Assembly (NCBI GenBank): GCA_028274465.1
Contig: CM051455.1
Location: forward strand, 116,349,547 to 116,413,546
Length of the DNA: 64,000 nt
Direction: 5' to 3'
Source: Plantago ovata
Taxonomy: Eukaryota; Streptophyta; Magnoliopsida; Lamiales; Plantaginaceae
A model generated the notes under the pieces. The model had not been told where the DNA came from. It saw nothing but the letters and a program-made list of their open reading frames with translations, and did no database searches. Below are positions 1 through 10,300 of the stretch, in pieces; the first letter of the stretch is position 1; each line of letters begins with the position of its first letter. Both the position numbers and the translations under genes were made by a program.

Positions 1-1015
1 GGTTTGTTCGTCATCTTACCCTTAACACATGATTCGCATGTACCATATGATTCAAAATCAAATGGTTCTAAGTAGTCCAACTTTCTTAGTCTTTGAATCC
101 GTGTTTCATTGATATGGCCTAGCCGACAACGCCATAGATAAGATGGATTATTCTTCCTACTTGAAGACGGTTGTTTGTTATGTATTTGAAATAAAGGTAG
201 ACTACTTTCAAAATATATAAACCATTCACCAAGCGAGCTTTTCCATAATACTGATCATTTAATGAAAAATAACAAGTATTATTCGCAAATCGAAAGGAAA
301 AACCCATATTGTCTAACAATGGAATCGAAATAATATTTCTGACAATGGATGGAACAAAATAAACATTATCAAGTTCTAAACATTGTCCCGAAGGTAAATC
401 TATCTTGCTGCGTCCAACACGTTTGGCTTCAACTGGATTGCCGTTCCCAACATGCAAGGCGATTTCACCTTGCTTGACTAGCCTGTGATCAATTAGCCCC
501 TGCACATTATTACAAATGTGTGAGCCACAGGCTGTATCTAATACCCAACCATTGGAGTCAAAAGTAGTCATGTTCATTTCAATAACAAACATATCTGAGC
601 TAGAAGCCGATGGCTTCTTAGCTTGATCTGCCCTAAGCTTAGGGCAATCTTTCTTCCAATGTCCTTTCTGCTTACAGAAAAGACATTCATCTGTGCGTAG
701 CCTTCCGCTTCTACTGAACTTCCTTTTCTGGTTCGGACGCTTAGGCTTATCACTCCAAGTGTTAGCCTTGGCTCCCGACTTTCCCTTACCCTTAGCACCT
801 TTATTTCTCGGGTTTGGGTTAGACGGTTGCCCAACAAGCATGATCGACTTTTCCTTCTTAGAAAGAGTTTAATCATATGTCTTCAGCAGATTATGAAGTT
901 CAGGCAGTGTTACGTCCTTCGCATTCATCGTGTAATTAATGATGAACTGCGAATACGAACTCGGCAATGATTGAAGGACAAAGATCACCATGATCTTGTT
1001 CTCTAGCTTAACGCC
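1..1015 (-). pseudogene. Copia-A gag C-terminus, protease and pre-integrase fragment
   Basis: Minus-strand Ty1/copia polyprotein segment, cut by the window edge. Reading from 1015 downward: the end of the gag capsid region, an in-frame TAA at 869-871, a basic Lys/Arg-rich stretch, a CCHC zinc knuckle (CLFCKQKGHWKKDC) that would bind genomic RNA, then an aspartic protease whose active-site region reads VLDTACGSH (aspartate followed by TA rather than the common SGC/TGC). The frame breaks near position 185, and the GAG-pre-integrase region continues in another frame to position 1. The first half of the same gag lies at 2315-2765, separated by a solo LTR. At least one stop and one frameshift make it inactive. 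Copia assignment is secure from knuckle plus protease; the lineage is not resolved. Confidence 0.85.
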
Positions 1016-1020
1016 GGCAT

Positions 1021-2309
1021 TGACGAACGCGGATATGTCGGGTTCCGGTTCAGCAAATAATATTTGTTATTTAGCGAAAGGCAATCCACAACTACAACGA
1101 AAACCGTAGTGTAACAGTAGAATGACTCGAGTGTCGTTCTCTCAGGACTATAACTAGCTTTATCAAATCTAATTTAGAATATAAAACAGCAGACATATAG
1201 CAAAGGGGTTTCTAGCAGATAATGGAGATTGGTGATAGTATGATCCTTCAAAGCATAACGGGTCGATAATCATGCATAAATTCCTCGGTCTTGCATGGAG
1301 ATCTTTGATCAATCTAATGTCCTGTTGCAATTATTAAACACTACGAAGATAACGATTCTGACAAGTCAATCACTATTGTCCTAATGTGTTCCGTAATTAT
1401 TCAACACTACGAAGATAAACTCGCGTATAGGTCAACGAGGGTCCCATTGTGCATAATAATTAATACAACATACGAGAATTTAGGCTGAGCCTGATCAACG
1501 AAATAAAGCAATAACACGGAGTATAATGCGCCATATAGCCATTAGCATGATTATCTTCCCTTCGCTAAGAATTCACATACTACCACCAACGATAAGTTTA
1601 GCTACTCATAATAGGCATGCAATCAACAGAAATCATAGAAGAAAACATGTTGAAAGGTATAAAAAATAAGTAGAATAAACTGTAAGATACAATGTTACCG
1701 AAGGTTGTCAATCTCTGAAGAATTGCGATCCTACAAGCTCCAAACTGCTATGAAAAAGAGTCCCCTAAGCTACGAACCCCCAGAACAGGCTCTGGGAAGT
1801 CCCTACCTAAAACTACAGAGAAAGGTGAGAAAGTAGGTCTGGAAAAGTATGATTTTCGGAGAAAACTGAGCAACTACATATAGGCCTCGAAATAGTGTGG
1901 GGAGGTTCGCCCCACACACCGGGCGGTTCGCACGGTGTGGGGCGGTTCGCCCCAGAGAAAATCTCGCGGAATTCCGCGTTTTCGACGCGTTTTTGGATTT
2001 CTTCCCCTTTTCGGACTCGGTTTCTGACTTCTAGTGGCCTTCTAACCTCCAGATTCGACCCCTAGACTCCAAATCCTATCCGTAAACCTTCAGATACTCC
2101 AAATAGGCTTCTGGAATACCAATTCCTTGTCAACTTCAATATAATTTCCCGGAAATCCTCGATTTTCAACCAAAACCTGTAAAATAAAATCTAAAGGGAA
2201 ACGTGACACTATTCTAATAAAATGCATTAAAATATAGCTAAATTAACATAGAGGATATCTAAAATAGGTGAAAAAGACTCAAATGAAAGTGTAAAATACA
2301 CATTCATCA
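1021..2309 (-). repeat. Solo LTR of gypsy family A in Copia-A gag
   Basis: A 1,289 bp LTR matching those at 49889-51163, 56954-58226 and 62275-63548. On the minus strand it begins TGATGAATGTG and ends near CGTCA. It is bracketed by the 5 bp direct repeat GGCAT (1016-1020 and 2310-2314), a target site duplication, so this is a true insertion later reduced to one LTR by intra-element recombination. Its TATA region reads ACATATAGG instead of the ACTATATATAGG of the other copies. A GC-rich hairpin cluster lies beside it (1895-1955). Its end sequence resembles the plus-strand copy at 62275 more than the 49889/56954 pair, which suggests a subfamily. Confidence 0.93.
1895..1955 (-). repeat. GC hairpin cluster in solo LTR A
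   Basis: Three units of the family A hairpin (GGGGCGGTTCGCCCC type) next to the TATA region. One unit has GGGAGG in place of GGGCGG, so its stem is damaged. See the finding on covarying hairpins. Confidence 0.8.
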
Positions 2310-2314
2310 GGCAT

Positions 2315-2765
2315 CGGCAAGGTTTTCAAAGAGACCAATCATTTTGAGAACATGCTCAGACATGTTCCCTCCTTCACTGAGCTTGCATCTGTGTATCTCT
2401 TTGATGAAATCAAATTCAACACTTCTAGTTGTCGTCTTAAAGAGCGACTCTAGATGCTTCAACATCTCATATGGCAACATGCTTTCATGTTGCCTTTGCA
2501 GCTCATTGCTTATTGCCGCCAGCATAATACACTGCGCGGATCTAGCATCCTCAAGATGCTTATCAGACTTTGCCTTGTTGGCTTGATTCCAAGCAGCAAC
2601 CTGATCGGCAGTCTGATTTTCGGGGCACACGGGAATGACCTCGTCCAAGACGTACTCAATCGTTTCGTACCTCAGCACCAAACGTATATTCCTGATCCAA
2701 TCTAGGAAGTTTGGTCCGATCAAAATTTGCTTCTCTAAGACAGCACGGAGCGAGATACTCGCCAT
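2315..2765 (-). pseudogene. Copia-A gag N-terminal half
   Basis: Minus-strand reading frame starting at the ATG at 2765 (MASISLRAVL). An in-frame ATG 48 bases upstream adds a hydrophobic stretch unlike a gag start, so the inner Met is preferred. The protein resembles the plant copia gag family of the UBN2/Retrotran_gag_2 type: an N-terminal Asn-Phe-X-X-Trp element (NFLDWIRNIRLVLR), a helical AWNQANKAKSDKHLEDARSA region and a leucine-rich segment before ETL-like capsid helices. It would form the virus-like particle shell. The frame is open up to the solo LTR, where the rest continues at 1015. It lies downstream of its own 5' LTR and primer site at 3539-5609. Confidence 0.82.
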
Positions 2766-3538
2766 TTCTAATATCCTAAGGAGAAATAATATAGAACGAA
2801 AATAATAAATCAACTATTGAAATATTATTTCTAAATACACAGTCAACATAACTAAACAACAAGGTCCTTTAGCTGTTTAGCTCCCACTATTTTCACATAT
2901 GTTTGCCCCCACAACAAACATACGGGTAATGTCCAACAAGTTACCGTAGTGGCCAAGATCCAAATCCATACTATGCTATACTCCAACGGGGGCTGGTCGC
3001 ATAGCATAATATGACCGGTAGGATTTAACCCGATGCCCTACATACTGTACCTATCGAGGTCGCTAGATACAATGTGCAGTAAGTCATAACCATAGGCTTA
3101 CTCTAATCTGACGATCACTGCGAGTCTGTAAGACGAGGTCGCCAATACAAGAAAACATGGGACGGGACCTAGTCCCGTCCCCACGGTACCAGCGACCCCG
3201 GGCGCCCGGCGCCCGCGGCACACGGGTACCGGCGCCGCGGGTGCAGGTGCCCGGCGCCCCAGATGCCGGGCGCCTGCGTCCGCAGGTACCCGGGTAGGCG
3301 CCCGTGCCGCGGGCACGGTGCCTACGGTGCCGCAGGCGCCCGCCGCATGCGTCACGCAAGCGGTCCGGTCAAAAAATATATATATTTAATATTTTTATTT
3401 TTTTTGAAAAATATATAAATTCTAAATGTATATAAAAAAATAAAACTTTTGAAAATCGAATTAATCATAGAATCAATTGCATCCACATATCTACAAAATC
3501 ATACAATATATATACGTATATACGTAATCAATTAACCT
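2766..3538 (-). other. Copia-A 5' leader with GC island
   Basis: About 770 bases between the primer-binding site and gag, without a credible ORF. Positions about 3165-3362 form an extremely GC-rich block built from short palindromic words (GGCGCC, GGTACC, CCCGGG, CCGCGG recur). It is followed at once by a very AT-rich stretch (3365-3530, TATATA runs). The two ORFs readable in the block (3084-3359 and 3098-3355) are Ala/Gly/Arg/Pro low complexity and are not believed. Confidence 0.6.
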
Positions 3539-3551
3539 GGCTCCGATACCA
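3539..3551 (-). promoter_or_regulatory. Copia-A primer-binding site (tRNA-iMet type)
   Basis: The minus strand reads TGGTATCGGAGCC directly after the LTR end (one base apart). It matches the 3' end complement of initiator tRNA-Met used by most Ty1/copia elements (usual TGGTATCAGAGC), with one substitution. Confidence 0.85.
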
Positions 3552-4008
3552 CTGTAAGAAAATATGGTCAGAGTTACCCCTAGGGTACGCAGCGGAATTT
3601 CAAATATTTTCTTATCATACAGGTTAATTGATTATGCATATGTCGTATATATATAAACACGTCAATTAGAAGACTAACCTTACTTCCAAAGCAGCTTCCA
3701 AGTCTTCGTAATAATCCGGTGTATCTTCTCCTTCGCCGAAGTCGAAGATATCTACAAAACTCTGATTATCTGCAAGATAATAAGAGTTAGTTTCCAGCTC
3801 CTAGAACCTCAACCTTGGTATCCACGGATGAACAGCTTATCGGAAGAATGCTAGGATATTCTTTGTGTGACCAAGAAGATGGGGCGGCGATTCCTCCGGT
3901 GAGGTGGCGCGCGCGGGTGGCTAAGAGGAGGGGAGAGCTTTTTATTTTCTCTAAGAAAACTGGGTAGAATAACTGTGAAAGTCTATGTCAAAAGCTCTCT
4001 AATAGTCT

Positions 4009-4017
4009 ACTATATAT
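4009..4017 (-). promoter_or_regulatory. Putative TATA box of Copia-A LTR
   Basis: ACTATATATAGT inside a perfect palindrome (CTACTATATATAGTAG, about 4005-4020). It is placed where the U3/R boundary would be expected in a minus-strand LTR. Transcription start not mapped. Confidence 0.45.
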
Positions 4018-4401
4018 AGTAGTCAATAGAAGCCTAAAACATAAGCAATTAGACTTCGTAAAGGAATAAGAATCTAATTCTTAGCGCACAAGGAAACCAA
4101 TATCAAGTTTAGATTCATTCCCAATCAAATTAAAACTCAATCAGGAAAATCTAACTTATCCCTTGGACTTCTAATAGAGGAAGGAGTCGAACTCCTTCCC
4201 CTATCTTATCCATGCGCGCGCGCGCCCAGTCCTACCGGAGGTGGGTCCCAATTTTGGGACCCACTTATAGTTCTAAGGCAATCCAAAGTCCAAGTAGATT
4301 TTGCCCAGGTGCATATGTTAATTCTAAATTAACATATCCTTTCAAATCAAACCTCTATTATATTTCCAAAATATAATCTTTAATTGTATTTACATAAAAT
4401 A

Positions 4402-4520
4402 CAATTAATTAGTCAATTCAATTAATAATTCCAAATCATTAATTGAGCACCAAATATTATAATTAATTCCAAATCAATTATAATCCATCAATCACGATTA
4501 ATTCCAAATTAATTGCGATT
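4402..4520. repeat. AATTAATTCCAAAT repeats in Copia-A U3
   Basis: Several imperfect copies of AATTAATTCCAAATYAATT in the AT-rich U3 part of the Copia-A LTR, separated by 20-30 bases. They may be promoter repeats; function unknown. Confidence 0.55.
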
Positions 4521-5609
4521 CCATCTTCAAGGATATTCTGATAGGCTGAATCACCGCATAGTGTGACCCATAGGGCCTCATCGTATTAAGCAAGTCCTAG
4601 ACTAGGCAACATGGAATTCCTAGACGGTTGCATTTGCAATATTAATACATGAGGACGTTTGAGAGGTTTCTCAAAGCTAACCCTTTCGTTGCGAAGCCTG
4701 TTGCGCTCAACACGGAGATGGTAACGTCCCTTCATCTGACTTGCTCGAATGTATCTAGGATCGATGAAGTGTCTATCCCAATAATACATCCACGGGCATC
4801 TCAGGGAGTTGCTTGGTTAAGATATACTTATGACCATCATAATATATCATTTGCACTGGCCAGTGACTTTACCAACACAACTATGCAGACTATGAGCACT
4901 ACTCTCCTGTGCTACACTTGAGAGATGAATCCTTAACAGAATCACTTATCATCCCCATTTGTATGTAGCCATAATCCTGGATCGTGTCTAAGGTCAACTG
5001 CTTATTCAGAGCTGACATCGACGGGTCCACCAAGGATATGGGGCAACAAATGTGATGATAAAGTCCTGTAAGTACAAAGGACGACTGGCATCACTTCGAC
5101 AACTTACTGGTTCCCATAGACACTTCGGTGTAGAGTATACATCGATGGGAGTGTCCGGTGGGTACTTCCATTGTTCGATAAACCTTCTTCGAACAACTAT
5201 GCGCAGTTATGGGAACGTTTCTCGATTGTCCAACTATCCGTTCCGTGGTCGTGGGATCGGCTCACACTTGCTCCAACAAGTATAACCTCCACGCATACTA
5301 GTCTCGTCTGGTTCATTCAGACCCCTACATCCGAGATGAACCTCGACTAGGGAGAGTTTGGGATAGATGATAACTCACATAGCTTCGACTATCTGTGTGA
5401 TCGGTCATCTATACGAGGGGACATGTTTAATATCAATACAGACAGTAATAGAGATATGACATGCTGCATACCTGGTGTAATATAAATATGAAAGCGATAC
5501 TCAATAGTAAAAGCAACAAACATATATTATATTACGTTGACCTGTGTAATAGTACATATATGCCCTCTATAAGGGCACTATGCCCTTAGTAAGGACTGTC
5601 TCTAGGACA

Positions 5610-7122
5610 TATACACTATCAGAAAAGACTAGGGGGGGGGGCTGAATAGTCTTTTCAAAATTTTCGTCGTTTAAAACTTTCTCAGCAAGTGATTATTACT
5701 TTTCAGTAATGAATTTGCTGGTACTTAACATTCTCAACAAGTACTTATTACTTTTCAGTAATGAGTTCGCTGATACTTAAAAACAGAGTGCGGAAGTCTT
5801 TTACAATAAGTGCTTTTCAGAGAGCTAGTTTCAGCAAGTGAGCAGAGTGACAATGTACGAGAAATATAACTTGCTGAAAACTAAGTGCAGTAAAGTAAAT
5901 CACACAAACACTTTTATAGTGGTATCTGAGAGTGGCGTAATCTCTCAACTAATACAGTTTGTCCTTTCTAGGACTGAATCCACTATGATAAAATGTGAGG
6001 TTCCTTACAAATCCTATCACTAATGATTCTTCAGAAACCAAAGCACACTTGCTTCGTTTCCAACCTAACTAGAGAACTGTATCCTTGTTCTCCACCAAAC
6101 TTGGGACTTATAATCAACAACACAATGTTTGATTAATTCCCCCTGAATTTCACGCCTGAAAAGGGTGTTTATCAGTTAGAGAGGTTTGGGATGAGATCAC
6201 TTGAATATAACTTTTCAGCTATAACAAGTTATCTAGAGAAACACAACTTGTAATACTTTGCAGTAAGCAAGTTTGACTGTTTCTGGTGTCAAGACTTGTT
6301 CTTGCTCGAAAGAAAGAACACTTAACTAATTTCTTAGCCGTGAATGTTCTACTTCTTCACAAGTAGCTTCTGTTTCAAGTTTAAGTCTTGGAATGGATCA
6401 ATAGGCAGTAAAAGTAAAGAGTATAGAAGGTTTTAAGTGTTTAAAGCACAAGTAAGAGTTTGATCACGTTGTTGACACACCTTTCTACTCTTGCCTGATG
6501 TCCTCTATTTATAGTGTCTCAAGGGAGCCGTTTGAATTTCAAATTCTAAGGCTTTGTACCTTAAGATGTCACTATCTTGCTTTTGTACTTTCAGCAACGT
6601 CCTTCATTTGTCTTCTTGTCTTCATGTTCTTCGCGTGCCTACTTTGCATTTAATGTTCATTTGAATCAAATTCAAATGTGAACGTTGGATAAAAAATGCA
6701 AGCACTCTTCAGCAAGGAGGTCACATATGTTGTCAGCAAGTGGTCGATCTCAGTTTCAGCAAGCACAACCTACTCTGTCATATAGATTTTCGCTTATGCA
6801 AGCTGTTGCTGAGATTCTCACTTTCTGAAGCAACATGTGCCTTTGTAGATACCTTTCTCAGAATTCTTCTAAGTCTTCAGTCTTCGAATCTTCAACTTTC
6901 TGAGCGATTCTAGGTCTTCAATAGTTTGTTTGTAAAAACAAAGTACATCATTAGCAAACGAGAGAACCTAACTAGTACCTACACTAAGTCTTTCAGCAAA
7001 CGTTCCGATTTTACAATGTCCTTAAAATTCTAAATTCCTATGGACCTTAAGAGTACTACTTACTGGAATTTCCTTAATTTAGCATGGTTAATTGCTCATA
7101 AAAAATTACAAGTTTCCTAACA
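5610..7122 (-). repeat. Copia-B 3' LTR (terminus cut by Copia-A)
   Basis: Homologous to the Copia-2 LTR at 48169-49628. On the minus strand it starts TGTTAGGAAACTTG at 7122, directly after a polypurine tract. By comparison with Copia-2, only about the last 15-30 bases are missing, replaced by the Copia-A LTR at 5609. It contains a G-run hairpin (5622-5656) and two tandem imperfect hairpin units of about 51 bases (about 5687-5781) seen also in Copia-2. Confidence 0.87.
5622..5656. repeat. Inverted repeat around a G-run in Copia LTR
   Basis: Arms GAAAAGACT (5622-5630) and AGTCTTTTC (5648-5656) are perfectly complementary over 9 bases and enclose a poly-G run. Copia-2 has the same structure with different but again complementary arms (48191-48226). 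Confidence 0.75.
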
Positions 7123-7124
7123 AA

Positions 7125-7137
7125 TTTCCCCCTTTTT
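7125..7137 (-). promoter_or_regulatory. Copia-B polypurine tract
   Basis: The minus strand reads AAAAAGGGGGAAAT immediately before the 3' LTR start TGTTAGG. This is the expected position and composition for the plus-strand DNA primer. Confidence 0.85.
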
Positions 7138-7378
7138 GATTTTAGCAATCCATGGCTAAATTAATTGTTACTCTTTCAGAGGTTTCTGATGTTGATTAAA
7201 TCAGTTGATTAATGCAAACATACTTGAATAATAAAACAGTAAGCATAAAGTAATTTGCATAATCAAGAACCAATAAGAGTCAAAAAGTTCATTGCTGATA
7301 GTTATCTTTTAGTAAGTTTACAAGAAAGTTCATAGATAACTAAAGTAATCAGCAAGCAAAACAAAGCTTTCCAAAGGA

Positions 7379-10300
7379 CTAGTCTATTCCAGCAGAGGAT
7401 TCTCTAAGAATCTCTTTCACACTCTTTTCAGCAAGAGCAGTGAATTCAACACAGTCCTTCTCGTAGTCTTCAAGTAGCTTACGGACTTCAAGTTGAATAA
7501 TTCTTGCATTCTTGCAGGCAGTATAGTGATGGTTTTCACCATTCATCTCTTTGTAGTGTATTACCCACAAGTGCATGCCCTAATTGCTAGCATGTAGTAG
7601 CTGAGTGTCTGAAATTCCCTTGTTGGCATGAATCTTCCTTAACCAGAGAAGGTCTTCTTCTTGATCCTTTGCAGTGAGATAGAAGTATTCATAAGGAATC
7701 AAGCCATATTTCTTTTTGGACTTCTGGTATGAGGATCATTAAAGTAAGAAACATTCATCGGCTTGATTAAATCAGGCTCTTGCTTCATCTTCTTGCTGAT
7801 GGAAGTTCTTCTTACCAAAATTTCTATGTTCAGCCATTTTATAGCAATGTTCCTTGGGTAGGGAGGAGGATCCCTTTCTTTTATTGTGACTTTTAATTCA
7901 ATCCAAGTGTACATTTGATTCAGTACAACAGTTGGAAAGAAGTCATTGGCCAAAAGGTCTTCCAGCTTTATGATCCAGCAACCATGGAGGTTTCTGATCA
8001 CATTCTGAGTGGGTTCCTCATTGCTGGTCTTTGTGTATCAATGCAAGTGCCGATGGCAATGTTAGCTAGCCTTCTTTCTTCCTGTCTTTGCTTTCTTCTT
8101 CTTGACTTAGCATTTTTATGATCCTTTGCTGAAGATCTGAAGTTAGAAGAGAAATGTTTGGATTGGCCAGATGGAGTTAAGGCAGAAAGAGGCTTGGCCC
8201 TTATAGCTTGAGCTATTGTTTGGTCATCATTATTATCATCATCTTCATTAATGCCTTGGTGACTTTCAGTGTGACAGAATTCTTGAGTATCAGCAGAAGT
8301 TCTTCTCCTTTTAGGATTTGCTGAACTTCTCTCAGAATCTGTTTCAGCTCTTCTTTTAGAACTTTGCTCTGTTTCAGCAAGAGGTTCTCTGGGAGGCGGT
8401 CCAGGCAGCTTTAATGGAGCTTCAGAGGGAGTATTGGACTTTACTCTTGAAGACTTTCTTTTTTTAGAATCTTCCCCCTTAGACATGGATTGCATCATTG
8501 GCTTGATGTGTAAAGAGAAAAACTCACTGCAGTTTTCAGCAAGAATATTGAGGCTGTTGTATTTAAGAATCATGTCTTGCTGATCAGAAGTCATCTTGAA
8601 CAATTCTTCTTTAATAAAAGCCAGATTCTCCTCATGTCTTCGCTCATTGTTTACTTTTTCTTCCAGTATAGCCTGAGCCTTCGTCAATGTGCTTTTAGCG
8701 AGCTTGAGTGCTTGACTGACATCATCTTCATAGATTTTGTGATGTAGACTTATGTCTTTCTGAGCTATGGTAAGTGTAGTAGTGCGTCTCAGCACAGTAG
8801 TCAGTTATTTTTCAATGTCAAGTGGACTCTCAGCAAGCAGTGCATCATCCTCTTCTTGGCATGCTTTGTGAACAGCCATTAGTACTTTTATTCTAGGAGT
8901 AAACTCCTCAATATTTGGGAACGTTACTAAAGAGGGAGTACGTGAGTGGGCTTTGATTTCAGTGGCGATTTGATCATCGTTTCTCAGTAAGCGACTTCTC
9001 TCCATATCTCCTTCATCATTAACGAGAGATGCTGGAGGAATTTCTACCAACTTGGGTTCAGCTTTCTTGGACTTTTCTTCGTCGTTTGCTGAGAAATCAG
9101 AAAAATCTTCTTCTTCAAAAGGTTCATCAAGGCCAGCAACCTTGACACCTAAATCCTTAGCCTCAGTCACTTTGGGTTGAGTGGTTGCTGAAGGCAACTC
9201 TTTTGACTCAACAATTGGAGTTTCACCAGTAGTAAGTGGAAGGGAGGAATCTTCCTTGTTGTTCACTCCTGAAGATTGAGCAATATCAAGATGTTGAGTG
9301 TGTCTGTTGTGAATCTGTAGACTATTCTGTAATGCTCTTTGGTAATCTTCATCCATTACTTCATTTTCTCCAAGGTTTGAATCAGTTACCTTAGCTTCGA
9401 GTAAAGCTAACTCGGCATCAGAAAGCTTAGCTTTGCCTTTAGGAATTTCAGCATGCTTTCTGGCGTACTCTTCTTCAGTCTTAGCAACTTGTTCAGTTGC
9501 TGGAGTACTTTTCTCAGCAGGAGTATGAGCATATTCTTGTTGCTGACTGGGAGGTTGTTCAGCTTGCTGATTTGCAGCATCAGCTTGATTTACTTGATCA
9601 GCAACTGCCAACTTTACTCCGCCAGCAACCGGACTAGGACCTTGATTATCATCATCATCGTTCTTGCTGTCCTTTGAATCCTTGGTTTCATCATCACTTG
9701 TGTTTTTAAGGATATTTTCATCCTCTTCTTCTTTATCATCATCTGTCAGTATAACTAACTCAAGATGTTTGTACTTAGTAGCACTTGTAACTTCTTCTTC
9801 CTCATTGATTTTGTGGGGATCAGCCACCACGGGTACAAAGGAACCCTTGAGCATCACAGCTTGTTCAGCTGGAGAGGCACTCTTGAACTTAGCTTTCATA
9901 TTCTCTCTGATTGTTGCAATCAGATTTGAACTCATTTGCTGAGAATATGAGAGTTCTTCAGGAAGTATAGAGTGTACAAACGTCTCGAGTTTGAATAGAG
10001 AGTTTCTCTTCTTTTCATTGGATAGATGGATGTGAAGATCTGAAAAGTCCATCCTTTTGTACCTTTGCCAGTTGCTGACAGACTTAGCAACTCTGGTCAA
10101 AGTGTTTCTTTTGAAGTTTGAGTATAGTTCTTCGGAACTAACTTCATGGACTTCTGTGATGTGAACCGCTTCATCATTCTCCTTTTGAGCCTGAATAAGA
10201 GTAAGGTTATTTTCAGGAAAGTTTTGAAAAATTGTTTTAGAGTCTAAAACTGTAACATGAATTACCTGCTGATTTTCAGCAAGCTCATGTTGCACACTTA

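Larger units (their letters stand above)
3553..5609 (-). repeat. Copia-A 5' LTR
   Basis: A 2,057 bp LTR in minus orientation, starting TGTCCTAGAG and ending TTTTCTTACA, next to the primer site. Only one LTR is in view; its partner must lie left of position 1. It interrupts the end of the Copia-B 3' LTR, so Copia-A is the younger of the two. The ORFs readable inside (for example 4649-4921, 5052-5285) are chance frames. Confidence 0.85.

Noticed and set aside
3084-3359. ORFs of 85-91 codons in the GC island
   Set aside because: Ala/Gly/Arg/Pro low complexity, overlapping in two frames, no stop codons expected in such GC-rich sequence.
4586-5285. ORFs of 67-90 codons in the Copia-A LTR
   Set aside because: Overlapping on both strands, no domain, inside an LTR.
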